Shown: positions 1 to 8,889, counted from the stretch's first letter. The stretch is 12,500 nucleotides of DNA from Chrysomallon squamiferum (GCA_012295275.1 CM022676.1:3522258-3534757), one strand, 5' to 3'. Numbers and translations are program-made. Notes: generated by a model from the letters alone, not told the origin.

Positions 1-145
1 CATACCATACCATACCATACCATACCATACCATACCATACCATACCATACCATACCATAACCATACCATACCATACCATACCATACCATACCATACCATA
101 CCATACCATACCATACCATACCAACCATGCCATACCATACCATAC
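1..145. repeat. (CATAC)n pentanucleotide satellite
   Basis: About 28 head-to-tail CATAC units, perfect apart from one extra A at about 60 and an interrupted block at 122-130. The array begins at the first base, so it extends beyond the window and its true length is unknown. Confidence 0.98.
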
Positions 146-800
146 TGCAGTTTGGAATCATATACTAAACAATGCCACGTCATACGTTGGAATGAGATAC
201 CATGAATGGCATACCATGCCATATAAACACCATAATACCTAACCATGCCATGCCACGTGGTGAAGTGTCATGACATGCCATGATACACCATTACATACCA
301 TATCATTCTGTATACTACTATTATATTAACGCAGCAGTAGCATGTGGTTATATATCACATACAGCAATGCCATATATAATAATAATAATAAACCATGCCA
401 AGCCGTATGGCGAAATGCTATAATAATACAGTCATAATGCTAAACTTTGCCATACTATACGGTTCCATGCCACATCATTTCATATCATCTGATGCCATGT
501 AATACCGTAACACGCAGACGATACTATATGACACAATGCCATACAATCTCACACCATACCATACCATACACTACTATAAATTGCCACGATTTACCGTAAT
601 AGTATAATAATATTACGTCATGCTACATCGTATCATTTCCATACCATAGACTGACACAACTGTTACTGTGTTAACACACATTGTCATAGGTATGTCATTA
701 TAATACGTCTATGCCATATCACACCACCCCGTACCCCGTATGATGATATACCATACCATACGTTACCGTGATATACCATACCATACGATACCACATCACA
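146..800. repeat. Decayed CATAC/CATGCC-rich halo
   Basis: No gene seen. Scattered ccatac, ccatgcc and gatacc words recur throughout but no longer in a regular array. This looks like diverged copies of the adjoining satellite. A short TAA run lies at about 376-389. An 18-base word occurs twice, at 745-762 and 770-787 (period 25). Confidence 0.7.
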
Positions 801-860
801 CCACACGAAGGCATATATAACGACTCCAGGCAAGTCATGAAGCACTACCCTATCTACCAT

Positions 861-1090
861 CACTACTATTACTACAACAACAACTACTACTGCTGCTACT
901 ACTACAACAACTACTACTACAGCTTCGCTACTACTACTGCTTGCAGCTGCTAATACTACTATTACAGCTGTTGCTACCACTACTACTACAACTATTACTA
1001 CTACTACTACAGAACTACTACTGCTACTACTACTGCTACAGCTACTACTACTATTACTACAACAACAGCTACTACTACTATAATTATTAT
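861..1090. repeat. Imperfect CTA/ACT and ACA triplet tract
   Basis: Interrupted trinucleotide repeat dominated by cta/act with aca, gct and att variants. Open frames across it on both strands are homopolymer-like (runs of Tyr, Val or Thr) and are not genes. Confidence 0.9.
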
Positions 1091-1108
1091 TCTTGTTAAT
1101 TCAAGTAC

Positions 1109-1261
1109 AAAAAAAAAAAAAAAAAAAATATCCACGATACTATTTTACTCTTTACGAGCAGATGTCAGAATGTAAAATCTACTGCAGAGTAATGGAAAAT
1201 TTATTCATGCGCAGATATATCAATACTGTTGGCTGGTTATTAAAAAAAAAAAAAAAAAAAA
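1109..1261. repeat. Two A20 runs flanking about 113 bases of unique sequence
   Basis: Runs of 20 A at 1109-1128 and 1242-1261 bracket a non-repetitive segment. The arrangement could reflect small retroposed elements with A tails, but no internal promoter boxes or target duplications were recognised. Confidence 0.6.
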
Positions 1262-1485
1262 GAAAGAAAGCGAGAGCGACACGTATTGCTTAGAAATGAA
1301 AGTGGTGACATATGTACAGCAGCATACAACACGATTTTTAAAGTAATAAGTGTATGATAATCTACGTAGGCGTCGCAAATATCAAATATATTGCAAGCTC
1401 CTCGCTGGTTTCATTTGCTGGACGGAGCAACATTGGAAACAGGCGGCTTTCTTTGAACTTACTGGATAAAACTTTCGCGAAGATA
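1262..1485. other. Unique sequence without a recognised gene
   Basis: Mixed-composition sequence, a little richer in CG dinucleotides than its surroundings. An open frame at 1354-1554 runs into a lysine/glutamate purine tract and a GTGAGT word at 1523-1528, but it shows no domain, no cysteine pattern and no sister exon, so no exon is called. Confidence 0.4.
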
Positions 1486-1522
1486 GAAAAAAAAAAAAGA
1501 AAAGAAAAAGAAGAAGAAGAAG
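1486..1522. repeat. Polypurine A/GAA tract
   Basis: An A-run passing into GAAAA and then GAA units, all purine on the + strand. Confidence 0.85.
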
Positions 1523-1759
1523 GTGAGTTACAGATGTGCACGTGGCTTCAGTAAAGTTGTAGATATTCCGGGTTATCGATGATACATTTAGAAAAACAAA
1601 CAAACAAAAAACAAAAAAAAAGACCTAAAAAAAAAAAACATGTTTAATTCTTATTATTAATCGTATTTGGTTTTTTTTGTTTTTTTTTATCTTTCTCTTG
1701 TTTAATCCCAAACTATTTATTGTCTAGATTACTTTTTAACCATTCACAGTTAATGTACG

Positions 1760-1762
<3 letters not shown>

Positions 1763-1817
<55 letters not shown>

Positions 1818-1852
1818 CATGCTTTGCATGTGTGTGTGTGTTTGTGTGTCGT
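1763..1852. repeat. (GT)n microsatellite
   Basis: About 25 perfect GT units at 1763-1812, then an interrupted GT-rich tail. Potential left-handed (Z) DNA former. Confidence 0.95.
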
Positions 1853-1920
1853 GCGTGTTATTGTCACTTTATTATCGAACGTATCTATAGAAACAATAGG
1901 ATTGCGTAACGGGTCGTTCA

Positions 1921-2071
1921 GTTGATTAATTAATTAATTTATTTCATTGATTGATTGAATTATTATTTATTTGATTATTTTTGATTTTAACTGACACTAC
2001 TACTCAACAATGTTGTGGCTACTGTTGTTGTTGATCTTGTTGTTGTAGATATGAAGTTGCTGTTGTTGTTC
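1921..2071. repeat. ATTA/TTGAT tetranucleotides followed by GTT triplets
   Basis: Degenerate taat/ttga words (1921-1976) give way to gttgttgtt-type triplets (about 2006-2071). Non-coding. Confidence 0.7.
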
Positions 2072-2192
2072 GTTGTCTTTTTCTCTGTTTTTATCCACGT
2101 TCCTGGAAAATATGGCGGTAAATGATTACGTATATTAATGTATCAGCACTTTGCTTTTTTATTGCTTCGTAAATAGCTAGACAAAAAGATAA

Positions 2193-2196
<4 letters not shown>

Positions 2197-2229
<33 letters not shown>

Positions 2230-2312
2230 TATACACACATAATTACATATATATATATATATATACACATACATATATACATATATATATACATACATAA
2301 CATACATACAAA
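2197..2312. repeat. Compound AC / TA / CATA microsatellite
   Basis: AC units at 2197-2225, TA units around 2248-2265, then cata/taca words. The long minus-strand frame over it is repeat translation. Confidence 0.9.
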
Positions 2313-2430
2313 TATCCATATGTATGTATGTTGTGTTTCAGTTACTAGGGATCGTACAAAAATTTCATTTATATCAATAGCGATACAAGTGTACAAAAAG
2401 TAGATACGAAAAATGTTTTTAAGCGAAATA

Positions 2431-2478
<48 letters not shown>

Positions 2479-2586
2479 GAAAAAGAACCCTTCCAGAAAC
2501 AGCAATAAAAAAAAAAAAAAATAATAATAATAAAAAATAGATAAAACGCCTGGAAAAGCAAAAATAAATAAATAAATAAATAAATA
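2431..2586. repeat. Two (AAAT)n blocks around an A-rich spacer
   Basis: Tetranucleotide blocks at 2431-2478 and 2563-2586 flank an A-rich segment with a poly-A run and a short ATA run (about 2507-2533). The minus-strand frames encode repeated Ile-Tyr-Leu-Phe and are artefacts. Confidence 0.9.
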
Positions 2587-2765
2587 TAAAAAAAAATTAA
2601 AAAATAAAACTATTTTATATAAAAAAATGGAAAAATAAAAATATTTTATATAATTTAATGAATTCGTCATCCACTGATGTAAAATGTTGAATAATTAAAT
2701 AACTGACACCTGTTTGTTAGTTTACATAGTAAAACACCCTTGAATTTTTACATTAGTATGATTTT

Positions 2766-2792
2766 ATAATAATAATAATAATAATAATAATC

Positions 2793-2853
<61 letters not shown>

Positions 2854-2924
2854 TAATAATAATAATAATAATATTAATAATAATAAAAATAATAAAGATG
2901 ATGATAATAATAATAAAGATGATG

Positions 2925-2958
<34 letters not shown>

Positions 2959-3007
2959 TAATAATAATAATAATAATAATAATGATAATAATAATAATAA
3001 CAACAAC

Positions 3008-3076
<69 letters not shown>

Positions 3077-3092
3077 AATAATAATAATCTTG

Positions 3093-3152
<60 letters not shown>
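2766..3152. repeat. Long (ATA)n trinucleotide tract
   Basis: About 387 bases of ATA/TAA units with sparse gat, aag and caa interruptions. A GATGAT-containing interruption recurs at about 2896-2927. Poly-Ile and poly-Leu frames across it are not genes. Confidence 0.97.
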
Positions 3153-3153
<1 letters not shown>

Positions 3154-3460
3154 CTTTATACGCTAATGTAAAGAAATCTTCTGTTCTCTTGTTACTTGCT
3201 TATAAAACCCGCACGTTACTGATTTGATATTTTAGAATGTGAAAGTCAACATCACTGTTTTCAGCAGTTTTATCGTCACATCGAAACAATGTTTATAAAA
3301 ATTTTATATTGGGATTAGAAAAAAAAAAGAGAGAAAAAAACATGAAAACACGCATTCACTTAAGTTAATAACAACATTTTCAAATAGGCATTTTTCCATT
3401 TTTCAATACTACATTAATTAACCAGTAATTTTTACTTTTTTAATTCATTCTTTTTTAAAT
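3153..3460. other. Unique AT-rich stretch, no gene seen
   Basis: Low-repeat, AT-rich sequence with short A-runs (about 3319-3340). No cysteine module, splice-bounded exon or RNA gene was recognised. Confidence 0.4.
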
Positions 3461-3543
3461 CTTCTTCTTCTGTTACTATTAGTATTATTATTACTATTCT
3501 TCTTCTTCTTTTTTTTCTTCTTCTTCTTCTTCTTCTACTTCTT
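3461..3543. repeat. Polypyrimidine CTT tract
   Basis: CTT units at 3461-3471 and 3498-3543, interrupted by a gtt/att segment. The + strand is almost pure pyrimidine in the second block. Confidence 0.85.
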
Positions 3544-3580
3544 ATAATTGTGAGCACTATTTTTGGCTCACTTCACTATA

Positions 3581-3588
3581 TGACGTCA
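3581..3588. promoter_or_regulatory. Palindromic CRE-like site TGACGTCA
   Basis: A perfect 8-base cAMP-response-element palindrome about 185 bases before exon 1. It could bind CREB/ATF-type bZIP factors if accessible. Because exon 1 begins with a splice acceptor, the site is probably intronic, so any promoter role is speculative. Confidence 0.3.
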
Positions 3589-3772
3589 GCGTACAGGAAA
3601 CAATTTCGCGGTTAAAATAAGAATTATTCTTTGATTGTTAATTTCACCATCGCGGTGCGCTTCAAGTGTCTGCATAAAATAGCTACCACACTGTAACCAG
3701 CGTCAGATATAATACCATAAATTTCTATATACGTATAAAATATATATATATATATATATTTTTATCACACAG

Positions 3773-3931
3773 TGGAGTTCGTGAAGTTCGACGTAAAGAA
3801 CAATACGTGCATAAACAAAATTGGAAACGACATAAAGAGGATCCCATTCAGACGAGTCATAATGCATATTCACGAGAGCACGTGCGTTTACCTTCAGTGC
3901 CAGAAGACTGGAACGGTGGTCTATAAACGAG
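3773..3931 (+). CDS. Internal exon 1: cysteine-rich module with a lost first cysteine
   Basis: Internal coding exon of an unidentified repeat protein. The acceptor is a pyrimidine-rich stretch ending tttatcacac-AG at 3771-3772, so the exon opens with the last two bases of a split codon (phase 1). Counting that codon as residue 1, the module reads K5-F6-D7, C13, C38, C43 and Y51. This lines up without gaps with C5-W6-D7 and C13 of exon 2, and keeps the C-x4-C-x7-Y ending of exons 2 and 3. The first cysteine is lysine (AAG, 3784-3786), leaving three cysteines. The middle loop (24 residues) is longer and more basic than in the sister exons. N10-N11-T12 is a possible N-glycosylation sequon. The 3' end is uncertain: ending at 3931 gives 53 codons and the phase needed by exon 2, but the following bases are GA. 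The obvious GT donor follows 3939 (ATG|gtacag) and leaves the wrong phase. No ATG start or signal peptide is visible, so earlier exons must lie upstream. Function is unknown. Confidence 0.68.
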
Positions 3932-4159
3932 GAAAAATGGTACAGTATTTTCCCAATCTAACTTTTTTTCTTCTGTTTAAAATTATTATTGTTCTCATCA
4001 TTTTCATCATCAGTCATCATCATCATTTGTCATCGTCATCGTTATTTTATTGTTTATTGTTCGTTCGCGTAATTGTTTATTTATTAATTCATCCAGTTGT
4101 ACGTTAATTGTTTTGTTCATACGTTCATTGGTTCATCACTTTGTTGATCCAGTGAAACG

Positions 4160-4164
<5 letters not shown>

Positions 4165-4195
<31 letters not shown>

Positions 4196-4268
4196 CAATA
4201 AATTAAACGACACTTTTGTTGTTCGATTATTATTATTATTATTAAAATTATTATTATATTATTATTAT
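4165..4268. repeat. TA tract and ATT tract in intron 1
   Basis: TA units at 4165-4193 and interrupted ATT units at about 4227-4268, separated by a short unique segment. Confidence 0.85.
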
Positions 4269-4456
4269 AATGTTTTTTATTGTAATAATGTAGCCTTGAT
4301 AAGATGAATCATATCAGTTATTTATTTAATAAACCTACGTAACTTATAAATTTAATACATTCATATGGCTTATATACGTATTTAACTAACCTATGTGACT
4401 TATATATTGATTTAATAGACCCATATAATTTACACAGTTATTTATCTGAAACTGTG

Positions 4457-4581
<125 letters not shown>

Positions 4582-4634
4582 TACTTTAAAAACTAATGAA
4601 ATATGACATGAGTTATTTATTTATTTTCTTTTAG

Positions 4635-4772
4635 AAATGGTTGGCTGCTGGGACACTCTGGGTAGACACTGTCGACCTGTCAACAAAGTTTACGACTTTG
4701 TCAACTTGGTGTCGGGAATGTGTGGAAAACTGAAGTGCGTGTCACCTGGCAGCACAAAGTACGTCTTTGCCG
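4635..4772 (+). CDS. Internal exon 2: four-cysteine module, phase 1-1
   Basis: Internal exon encoding one complete copy of the module. The acceptor is a textbook T-rich tract ending ttttcttttAG at 4633-4634, and the donor is G|GTGAGA after 4772. Both boundaries are phase 1 and the length is 138 bases (46 codons). With the split codon as residue 1, cysteines lie at 5, 13, 30 and 35. C5 is followed by W6-D7, and Y43 lies eight residues after the last cysteine, exactly as in the neighbouring exons. The frame that starts at the first base of the exon hits a stop, and the third frame lacks the cysteine pattern, so the reading frame is secure. There is no membrane segment. The paired cysteines suggest an extracellular disulfide-bonded domain of about 45 residues. 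Short von Willebrand factor C-like domains are the nearest family I can suggest, at low certainty. Intron 1 before it is about 700 bases and intron 2 after it about 870. Confidence 0.8.
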
Positions 4773-4835
4773 GTGAGAACAGACACGCCCTTGTTTCATA
4801 TCAATATTAATTTACGGTCAGATGTTTATGTACTT

Positions 4836-5062
4836 ACACTTTATACATGTAGATACCTGTATGTATAAGTATCTCTGTGTGTGTGTGTTTGTGTGTGTAT
4901 GTGTGTGTATGTGTGTATGTTTGGGTGTGTCTATGCATGTGTGTGTATGTGCGTATGTGCGTGCTTGTCGGTGGGTGTATATATCTGTATGTATGAATAT
5001 TCAGGTGTGTGTGTGTGTATATATGACTGCGTGTGTGTCTGTGCACATATGTATGTAAATAT
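4836..5062. repeat. Degenerate GT/GTAT-rich tract in intron 2
   Basis: Interrupted tgtgtg and tgtatg words. Overlapping Cys/Val and His/Thr frames on the two strands are repeat translations. Confidence 0.85.
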
Positions 5063-5141
5063 ATTTGTTTTTGGAAAACTAATTAAGGTACTTCGGAGCC
5101 AGAACCTCATTGTTACCTGTAGTCTTAAATTTAAAGGAATT

Positions 5142-5210
5142 AAAAAAAAAAAAAAAAAAAAAATAACAATAAAAAAATAAATATATATCAATATGTATGT
5201 ATGTATGTAT
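5142..5210. repeat. A22 run and GTAT tetranucleotide
   Basis: A-run at 5142-5163, A-rich spacer, then about five gtat units at 5193-5210. Confidence 0.85.
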
Positions 5211-5304
5211 GTGTACGTGGTCCAATAGTAGGTGGATAGTAAATGATAATATTTATTTTGTGATTACATATGCAGTTTAATTTACTAATACAATTATTAC
5301 ATTG

Positions 5305-5370
5305 ACAATTAAATTTTATTATGTACAATTAAATTTTATTATTTTAATAATATGTACAATATTTAATTGT
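5305..5370. repeat. Tandem 20-base repeat with an inverted partner
   Basis: The word acaattaaattttatt occurs at 5305-5320 and 5325-5340. The exact reverse complement of its first ten bases, atttaattgt, occurs at 5361-5370, so a hairpin with ten-base-pair arms is possible. Confidence 0.8.
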
Positions 5371-5400
5371 CCAATATTTAATTAACAATAAAATTAGGAA

Positions 5401-5459
<59 letters not shown>

Positions 5460-5600
5460 TGATGATAATAATAAATAATCATCACGATGATGATAACAAC
5501 AACAACAACAACAACAAAAACGTATTATAACGAAGGGAATTATAACATCAACAACCACAACAACACAACTAATAATTTAAAAAAAAAAAAAAAAAAAAAA
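5401..5600. repeat. ATA, GAT, AAC triplets ending in an A22 run
   Basis: ATA units at 5401-5457, a short gat/ata patch, CAA/AAC units at about 5494-5517, then A22 at 5579-5600. All lie within intron 2. Confidence 0.9.
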
Positions 5601-5640
5601 ATGGCGGATGACTCTATAATTGATTACTCGTTGACCACAG

Positions 5641-5775
5641 GCTGTTATGATGAGCAGAACACAGTGTGCCATAACGAAAGTTCCTTCATCGAGTACCGAA
5701 ATGAAGCAGGTGACTGTGAGTCGAAGAGGTGTGAGCTCCAGGAACCAGAGGTCTACGGATGGTCCCAACCAAACG
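5641..5775 (+). CDS. Internal exon 3: four-cysteine module, phase 1-1
   Basis: Internal exon of 135 bases (45 codons). It opens after an acceptor ending gttgaccacAG at 5639-5640 and closes at a near-perfect donor, G|GTGAGT after 5775. The first two bases (GC) complete a codon begun by the final G of exon 2, giving glycine, so exon 2 to exon 3 joins in frame. With that glycine as residue 1, cysteines are at 2, 10, 26 and 31; C2-Y3-D4 and Y39 match C-W-D and C-x7-Y of exon 2. The module is acidic (many Glu and Asp), unlike the basic exon 1. N12-E13-S14 is a possible N-glycosylation sequon. The frame also stays open upstream through a 22-base poly-A (5579-5600) and an ATG at 5601, but that stretch has no domain similarity and I treat it as intron. 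A downstream exon is required because the donor is phase 1; none is convincing within the window. Confidence 0.8.
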
Positions 5776-6002
5776 GTGAGTACATTAGAGTTATCTGCTC
5801 TTTCTTTTATTTCTTTGTTTTGCTTCATTCATTCATTCTTTCTTTCTTTCTTCGTTACCTTTTTTCTCTACTTTATTTTTTTATTATTTCATTCTTTCTG
5901 GTGTGTGTGTGTTTTTTGTTTTTTTTCTTCGTTATTTCTAATTTTTTGTCGTTCGTTCTTTCCTTCTTTCTGTCATTGTTTCTTAAATAAATAAAAAAGA
6001 AT
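5776..6002. other. T-rich start of the intron after exon 3
   Basis: Begins with the GTGAGT donor, followed by T-rich sequence with attc, ttct and gt words. The open frame that continues across it consists of Phe/Leu/Ser runs and is not coding. Confidence 0.55.
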
Positions 6003-6197
6003 ACACACAAATATATATATCTGTACACACACACACACACTCATATCTCTCTGTCTCTGCTCTCTCTCTCTCTCTCTCTGTCTGTCTGTCTGTCTGTCTC
6101 TCTCGCTATATATATATATATATGTATGTGTGTTGTTTGTGTGCATGTGTGTCTGTGTGTGTATCTATCTATCTATCTCTATATATATATAAATGAG

Positions 6198-6230
<33 letters not shown>
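6003..6230. repeat. Compound microsatellite (AC, CT, GTCT, TA, TCTA, GT)
   Basis: Successive blocks: AC about 6024-6040, CT about 6060-6078, GTCT 6079-6100, TA about 6107-6122, GT-rich, TCTA about 6164-6178, TA about 6180-6190, GT 6199-6229. Confidence 0.93.
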
Positions 6231-6322
6231 CCAGTCATATATTCTTTAATATTTTGTACATATTTATGCAAATTGTCGGATTCATTTAGGCAGTCTGTAG
6301 ATTATAAATCTTTCAACTGCAG

Positions 6323-6348
6323 GTTGTCTGACTTTTCACGTTCAATGA
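6323..6348 (+). pseudogene. Possible short terminal exon or degraded module start
   Basis: A good-looking acceptor (caactgcAG at 6315-6322) is followed by bases that, joined in phase 1 to exon 3, read Gly-Cys-Leu-Thr-Phe-His-Val-Gln-stop. The Gly-Cys opening matches the start of exon 3, but the aromatic-Asp pair is absent and a stop follows at once. It could be the last exon, a decayed module, or chance. An AATAAA occurs at 6843-6848, some 500 bases further on, with the minisatellite in between. Confidence 0.15.
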
Positions 6349-6430
6349 AAGTCGCAGTAACGACAAAATCCCACACGTGTGCTGTTTGTCTGTCGCCAGC
6401 ACTTTGGACCCGTCTGTCCTGTTAAACATG

Positions 6431-6666
6431 TCAAAAAGACATCAAGTCGTTTCAAAAAGATAACAAATCGTTTCAAAGAGATATCAAATCGTTTCAAAAA
6501 GACATCAAATCGTTTCAGAGACATCAAATCGTTTCAAAGAGATATCAAGTCGTTTCAAAAAGACATCAAATCGTTTCAAAAAGACATCAAGTCGTTTCAA
6601 AAAGACATCAAATCGTTTCAAAGAGATATCAAGTCGTTTCAAAAAGATATCAAATCGTTTCGATGT
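6431..6666. repeat. 21-base minisatellite, 11 copies
   Basis: The conserved word CGTTTC recurs at 6448, 6469, 6490, 6511, 6530, 6551, 6572, 6593, 6614, 6635 and 6656. Every spacing is 21 except one of 19 (6511 to 6530). Two unit types differ by aaaaagacat versus aaagagatat. The open frames on both strands give heptad-like peptides only because 21 is a multiple of three; the 19-base unit breaks the frame, so coding is unlikely. Confidence 0.97.
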
Positions 6667-6720
6667 ATTTAATCCGGTATTTCGCTGTTCTACATTACAT
6701 TTTTTGAACATATTTTTCTT

Positions 6721-6781
6721 TATTATTATTATTATTATAATTGTTGTTGTTATCATTATCATTATCATTATTATTATCATT
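6721..6781. repeat. ATT/GTT/CATTAT tract
   Basis: Short interrupted triplet tract with att, gtt and cattat units. Confidence 0.85.
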
Positions 6782-7311
6782 ATATATAAATATTTTAGAA
6801 GATGGGTTCTTCGATTATTTGTTTTCGTTATACATAAGTGTCAATAAAAAACAAAAATCTTAATTAATATCTTTTATTCTATTTGATATTACTCTATTTT
6901 CTTTTTAGTTATTTTTTTCTCCCTTTTCTTCATTTCCCTTCTTTTGCTTTCTTTTTCTTTTTCTTTCTCTTCTATTCTACTAATTCTGTTTATTATTTAT
7001 CATTCCTATTTTAACCAGAGAGTACGAATCGAAAAGGCACTGTCTGATATAGACCGCATGACTTGTAAATATATTGTTTTTAATGCCTAAAGATACTTGA
7101 ATATTTTCATGTGCGAACAAACTCATGGTAAGGCTCGTAATCTCTGAATGACCAAGATGGTCAAATGAAAATAAACAGTCTATATGCAACAGCTTGTTTT
7201 AAATGTCTCTTTTGCTGTGCTTCTCTATCTGATTTGTTGTTGGTTTTTTTTTATCTGCTTTTTATACCACTGTTTAAAATTGTTCTAAAATAACTGGTAC
7301 ACCGCATCTAT
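6782..7311. other. Mostly unique AT-rich spacer, no gene seen
   Basis: Contains a pyrimidine-rich patch at about 6896-6975 and otherwise low-repeat sequence. A 69-codon minus-strand frame at 6980-7189 shows no domain, splice context or compositional bias toward coding, and is not called. Confidence 0.45.
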
Positions 7312-7670
7312 AACTACTACTATTACTACCACTACGACTACCACTACTACTCCTACTACTATTACTACCACCAATACCACTACTACTACTTCTACCACCA
7401 ATACTACTACTACTACTACTACAACTACCATTTTCACCAATACTATTACTACTTCTATACTACTACTACTACTACTACCTCTACTACTACTACTACTATT
7501 ACTACAACTACCATTATCACTACTACTACTTCTACTACTACTATTACTACTACAACTACCATTATCACTACTACTATTTCTACAACTACCATTATCACTA
7601 CTACTATTTCTACCACCGATACTACTACTACTACTACTACTTTTACTACTACTATTACTACTATACTACT
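7312..7670. repeat. Interrupted CTA/ACT triplet tract with an internal 30-base duplication
   Basis: About 360 bases of cta/act with acc, att and ttct interruptions. An identical 30-base segment occurs at 7551-7580 and 7581-7610, and a near copy (one mismatch) at 7503-7532. Confidence 0.93.
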
Positions 7671-8040
7671 AGCTATACTGCTCCATTTGTTTCTGCTTTT
7701 TCTGGTTGCACTAAAATAGATGTAGTTCTAGTGGTAGTAATAATGATGCAAAAGTAAAATGATTAACATACAATTTCTAATCATCTCGATATTGAAGATT
7801 ACAATCTTGGGATGTTAGCGAATAGACACCATACGTTTGAGTGTTTGTGGAGATTTTTCATAATTAAATAATACATGCGACTTACCATTATTTTCGTTTC
7901 ACCTTTACAACAACTGCTGTCAGATAATGATGGATCTTTCACTTGAGATAAAGTGTCAAGACAATGAGTATGATTAGGTTGTCTGAAATATTTAGGAAAT
8001 CTGTAGATTGCCTAATTATACACATTGACTGTTATAGTAA
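7671..8040. other. Unique spacer, no gene seen
   Basis: Mixed sequence without recognised exon, RNA or mobile element; one possible short frame at 7964 runs directly into the following microsatellite. Confidence 0.45.
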
Positions 8041-8108
8041 TATACGTACGTATGTATGTATGTATATATTTATGTGTGTGCGTGTGTGTACGTACGTATG
8101 CATATACG

Positions 8109-8137
8109 TATATATATATATATATATATATATGTAT

Positions 8138-8217
<80 letters not shown>

Positions 8218-8278
8218 ATGTATCTATATATGTTTTTATGTACATATGTATCTATATTTGTATGTATGTATGGGTGTT

Positions 8279-8316
<38 letters not shown>
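8109..8316. repeat. (TA)n-(TCTA)n-(TA)n compound microsatellite
   Basis: TA units at 8109-8132, about 19 TCTA units at 8139-8217, gtat-rich linker, then TA units at 8286-8316. Overlapping Tyr/Ile/Leu/Ser frames are repeat translations. Confidence 0.97.
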
Positions 8317-8322
<6 letters not shown>

Positions 8323-8559
8323 GGATGTATAATTCTGATTAATCACATACTGACATTTCAGAGTGCAAGTGAAGAGAAACAAGAAAACAATAGTTTATAC
8401 AGAGAAATACCAAGATAGAAAAACTGGAAGAAATTAAATTATTTTTTTTTATTTATGATTTGTTTGGTGTCTGGCAAATTAATATGAATCTGTTGTGCGT
8501 AATTTATCTATCTACATCCATCATATGATATCATCGTAACGGTGAAAAAAAGAAAAAGA

Positions 8560-8606
8560 AGTAAGTAAATAAGTAATTAAGTAAGTAAATAAATAAATAA
8601 ATAAGA
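8560..8606. repeat. GTAA/AATA tetranucleotide tract
   Basis: gtaagtaaataagtaa-type words passing into aaat units. Confidence 0.85.
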
Positions 8607-8647
8607 AGTTTGTTTGTCCGTTTTAATTTCTGTCTGTACCTACCTAT

Positions 8648-8747
<100 letters not shown>

Positions 8748-8889
8748 GTTAACTATTTATATCTGTATTTACGATACACACTCAAGGAACGTATGTTTAA
8801 AATGCTTGTAGCAGAAACCGATTTTGTATGTGTATTACTAATATTTAAATTTACCTATCTTCACAGTACACTGTTCAATTACATTGGTT

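Larger units (their letters stand above)
4773..5640 (+). other. Intron 2 between module exons
   Basis: Runs from a GTGAGA donor to an AG acceptor. It carries a GT-rich degenerate tract (about 4836-5062), two poly-A runs of 22 (5142-5163 and 5579-5600), an inverted repeat (5325-5370) and an ATA tract (5401-5457). The second poly-A lies only 40 bases before the acceptor, so the branch point and pyrimidine tract would have to fit within 5601-5640. Confidence 0.65.

Noticed and set aside
1093-1293. 66-codon frame between two poly-A runs
   Set aside because: Its ends are poly-lysine from the A runs and the middle shows no domain or exon-like boundaries.
2197-2312. CRISPR-like or origin-like repeated structure
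   Set aside because: Regular repetition here and elsewhere is microsatellite sequence without unique spacers; nothing prokaryotic is present.
2091-2670. Long minus-strand frames rich in Ile, Tyr, Leu and Phe
   Set aside because: They translate AAAT, TA and AC microsatellites; the repeated peptide units match the DNA repeat units exactly.
2791-3227. Poly-Leu and poly-Ile frames
   Set aside because: Pure readings of the ATA/TAA tract in overlapping frames on both strands.
6342-6440. Minus-strand cysteine-containing stretch just before the minisatellite
   Set aside because: Several cysteines appear, but spacing does not match the module, no splice sites frame it, and it continues into the minisatellite.
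6379-6780. Heptad-like Asp-Ile-Lys-Ser-Phe-Gln-Lys coiled-coil protein
   Set aside because: The 21-base unit makes seven-residue repeats in any frame, the 19-base unit shifts the frame mid-array, and both strands look equally open.
7964-8418. Three overlapping Tyr/Ile/Leu/Ser frames on the + strand
   Set aside because: All three frames of the TCTA/TA compound microsatellite remain open because the units lack stops; no coding signal.
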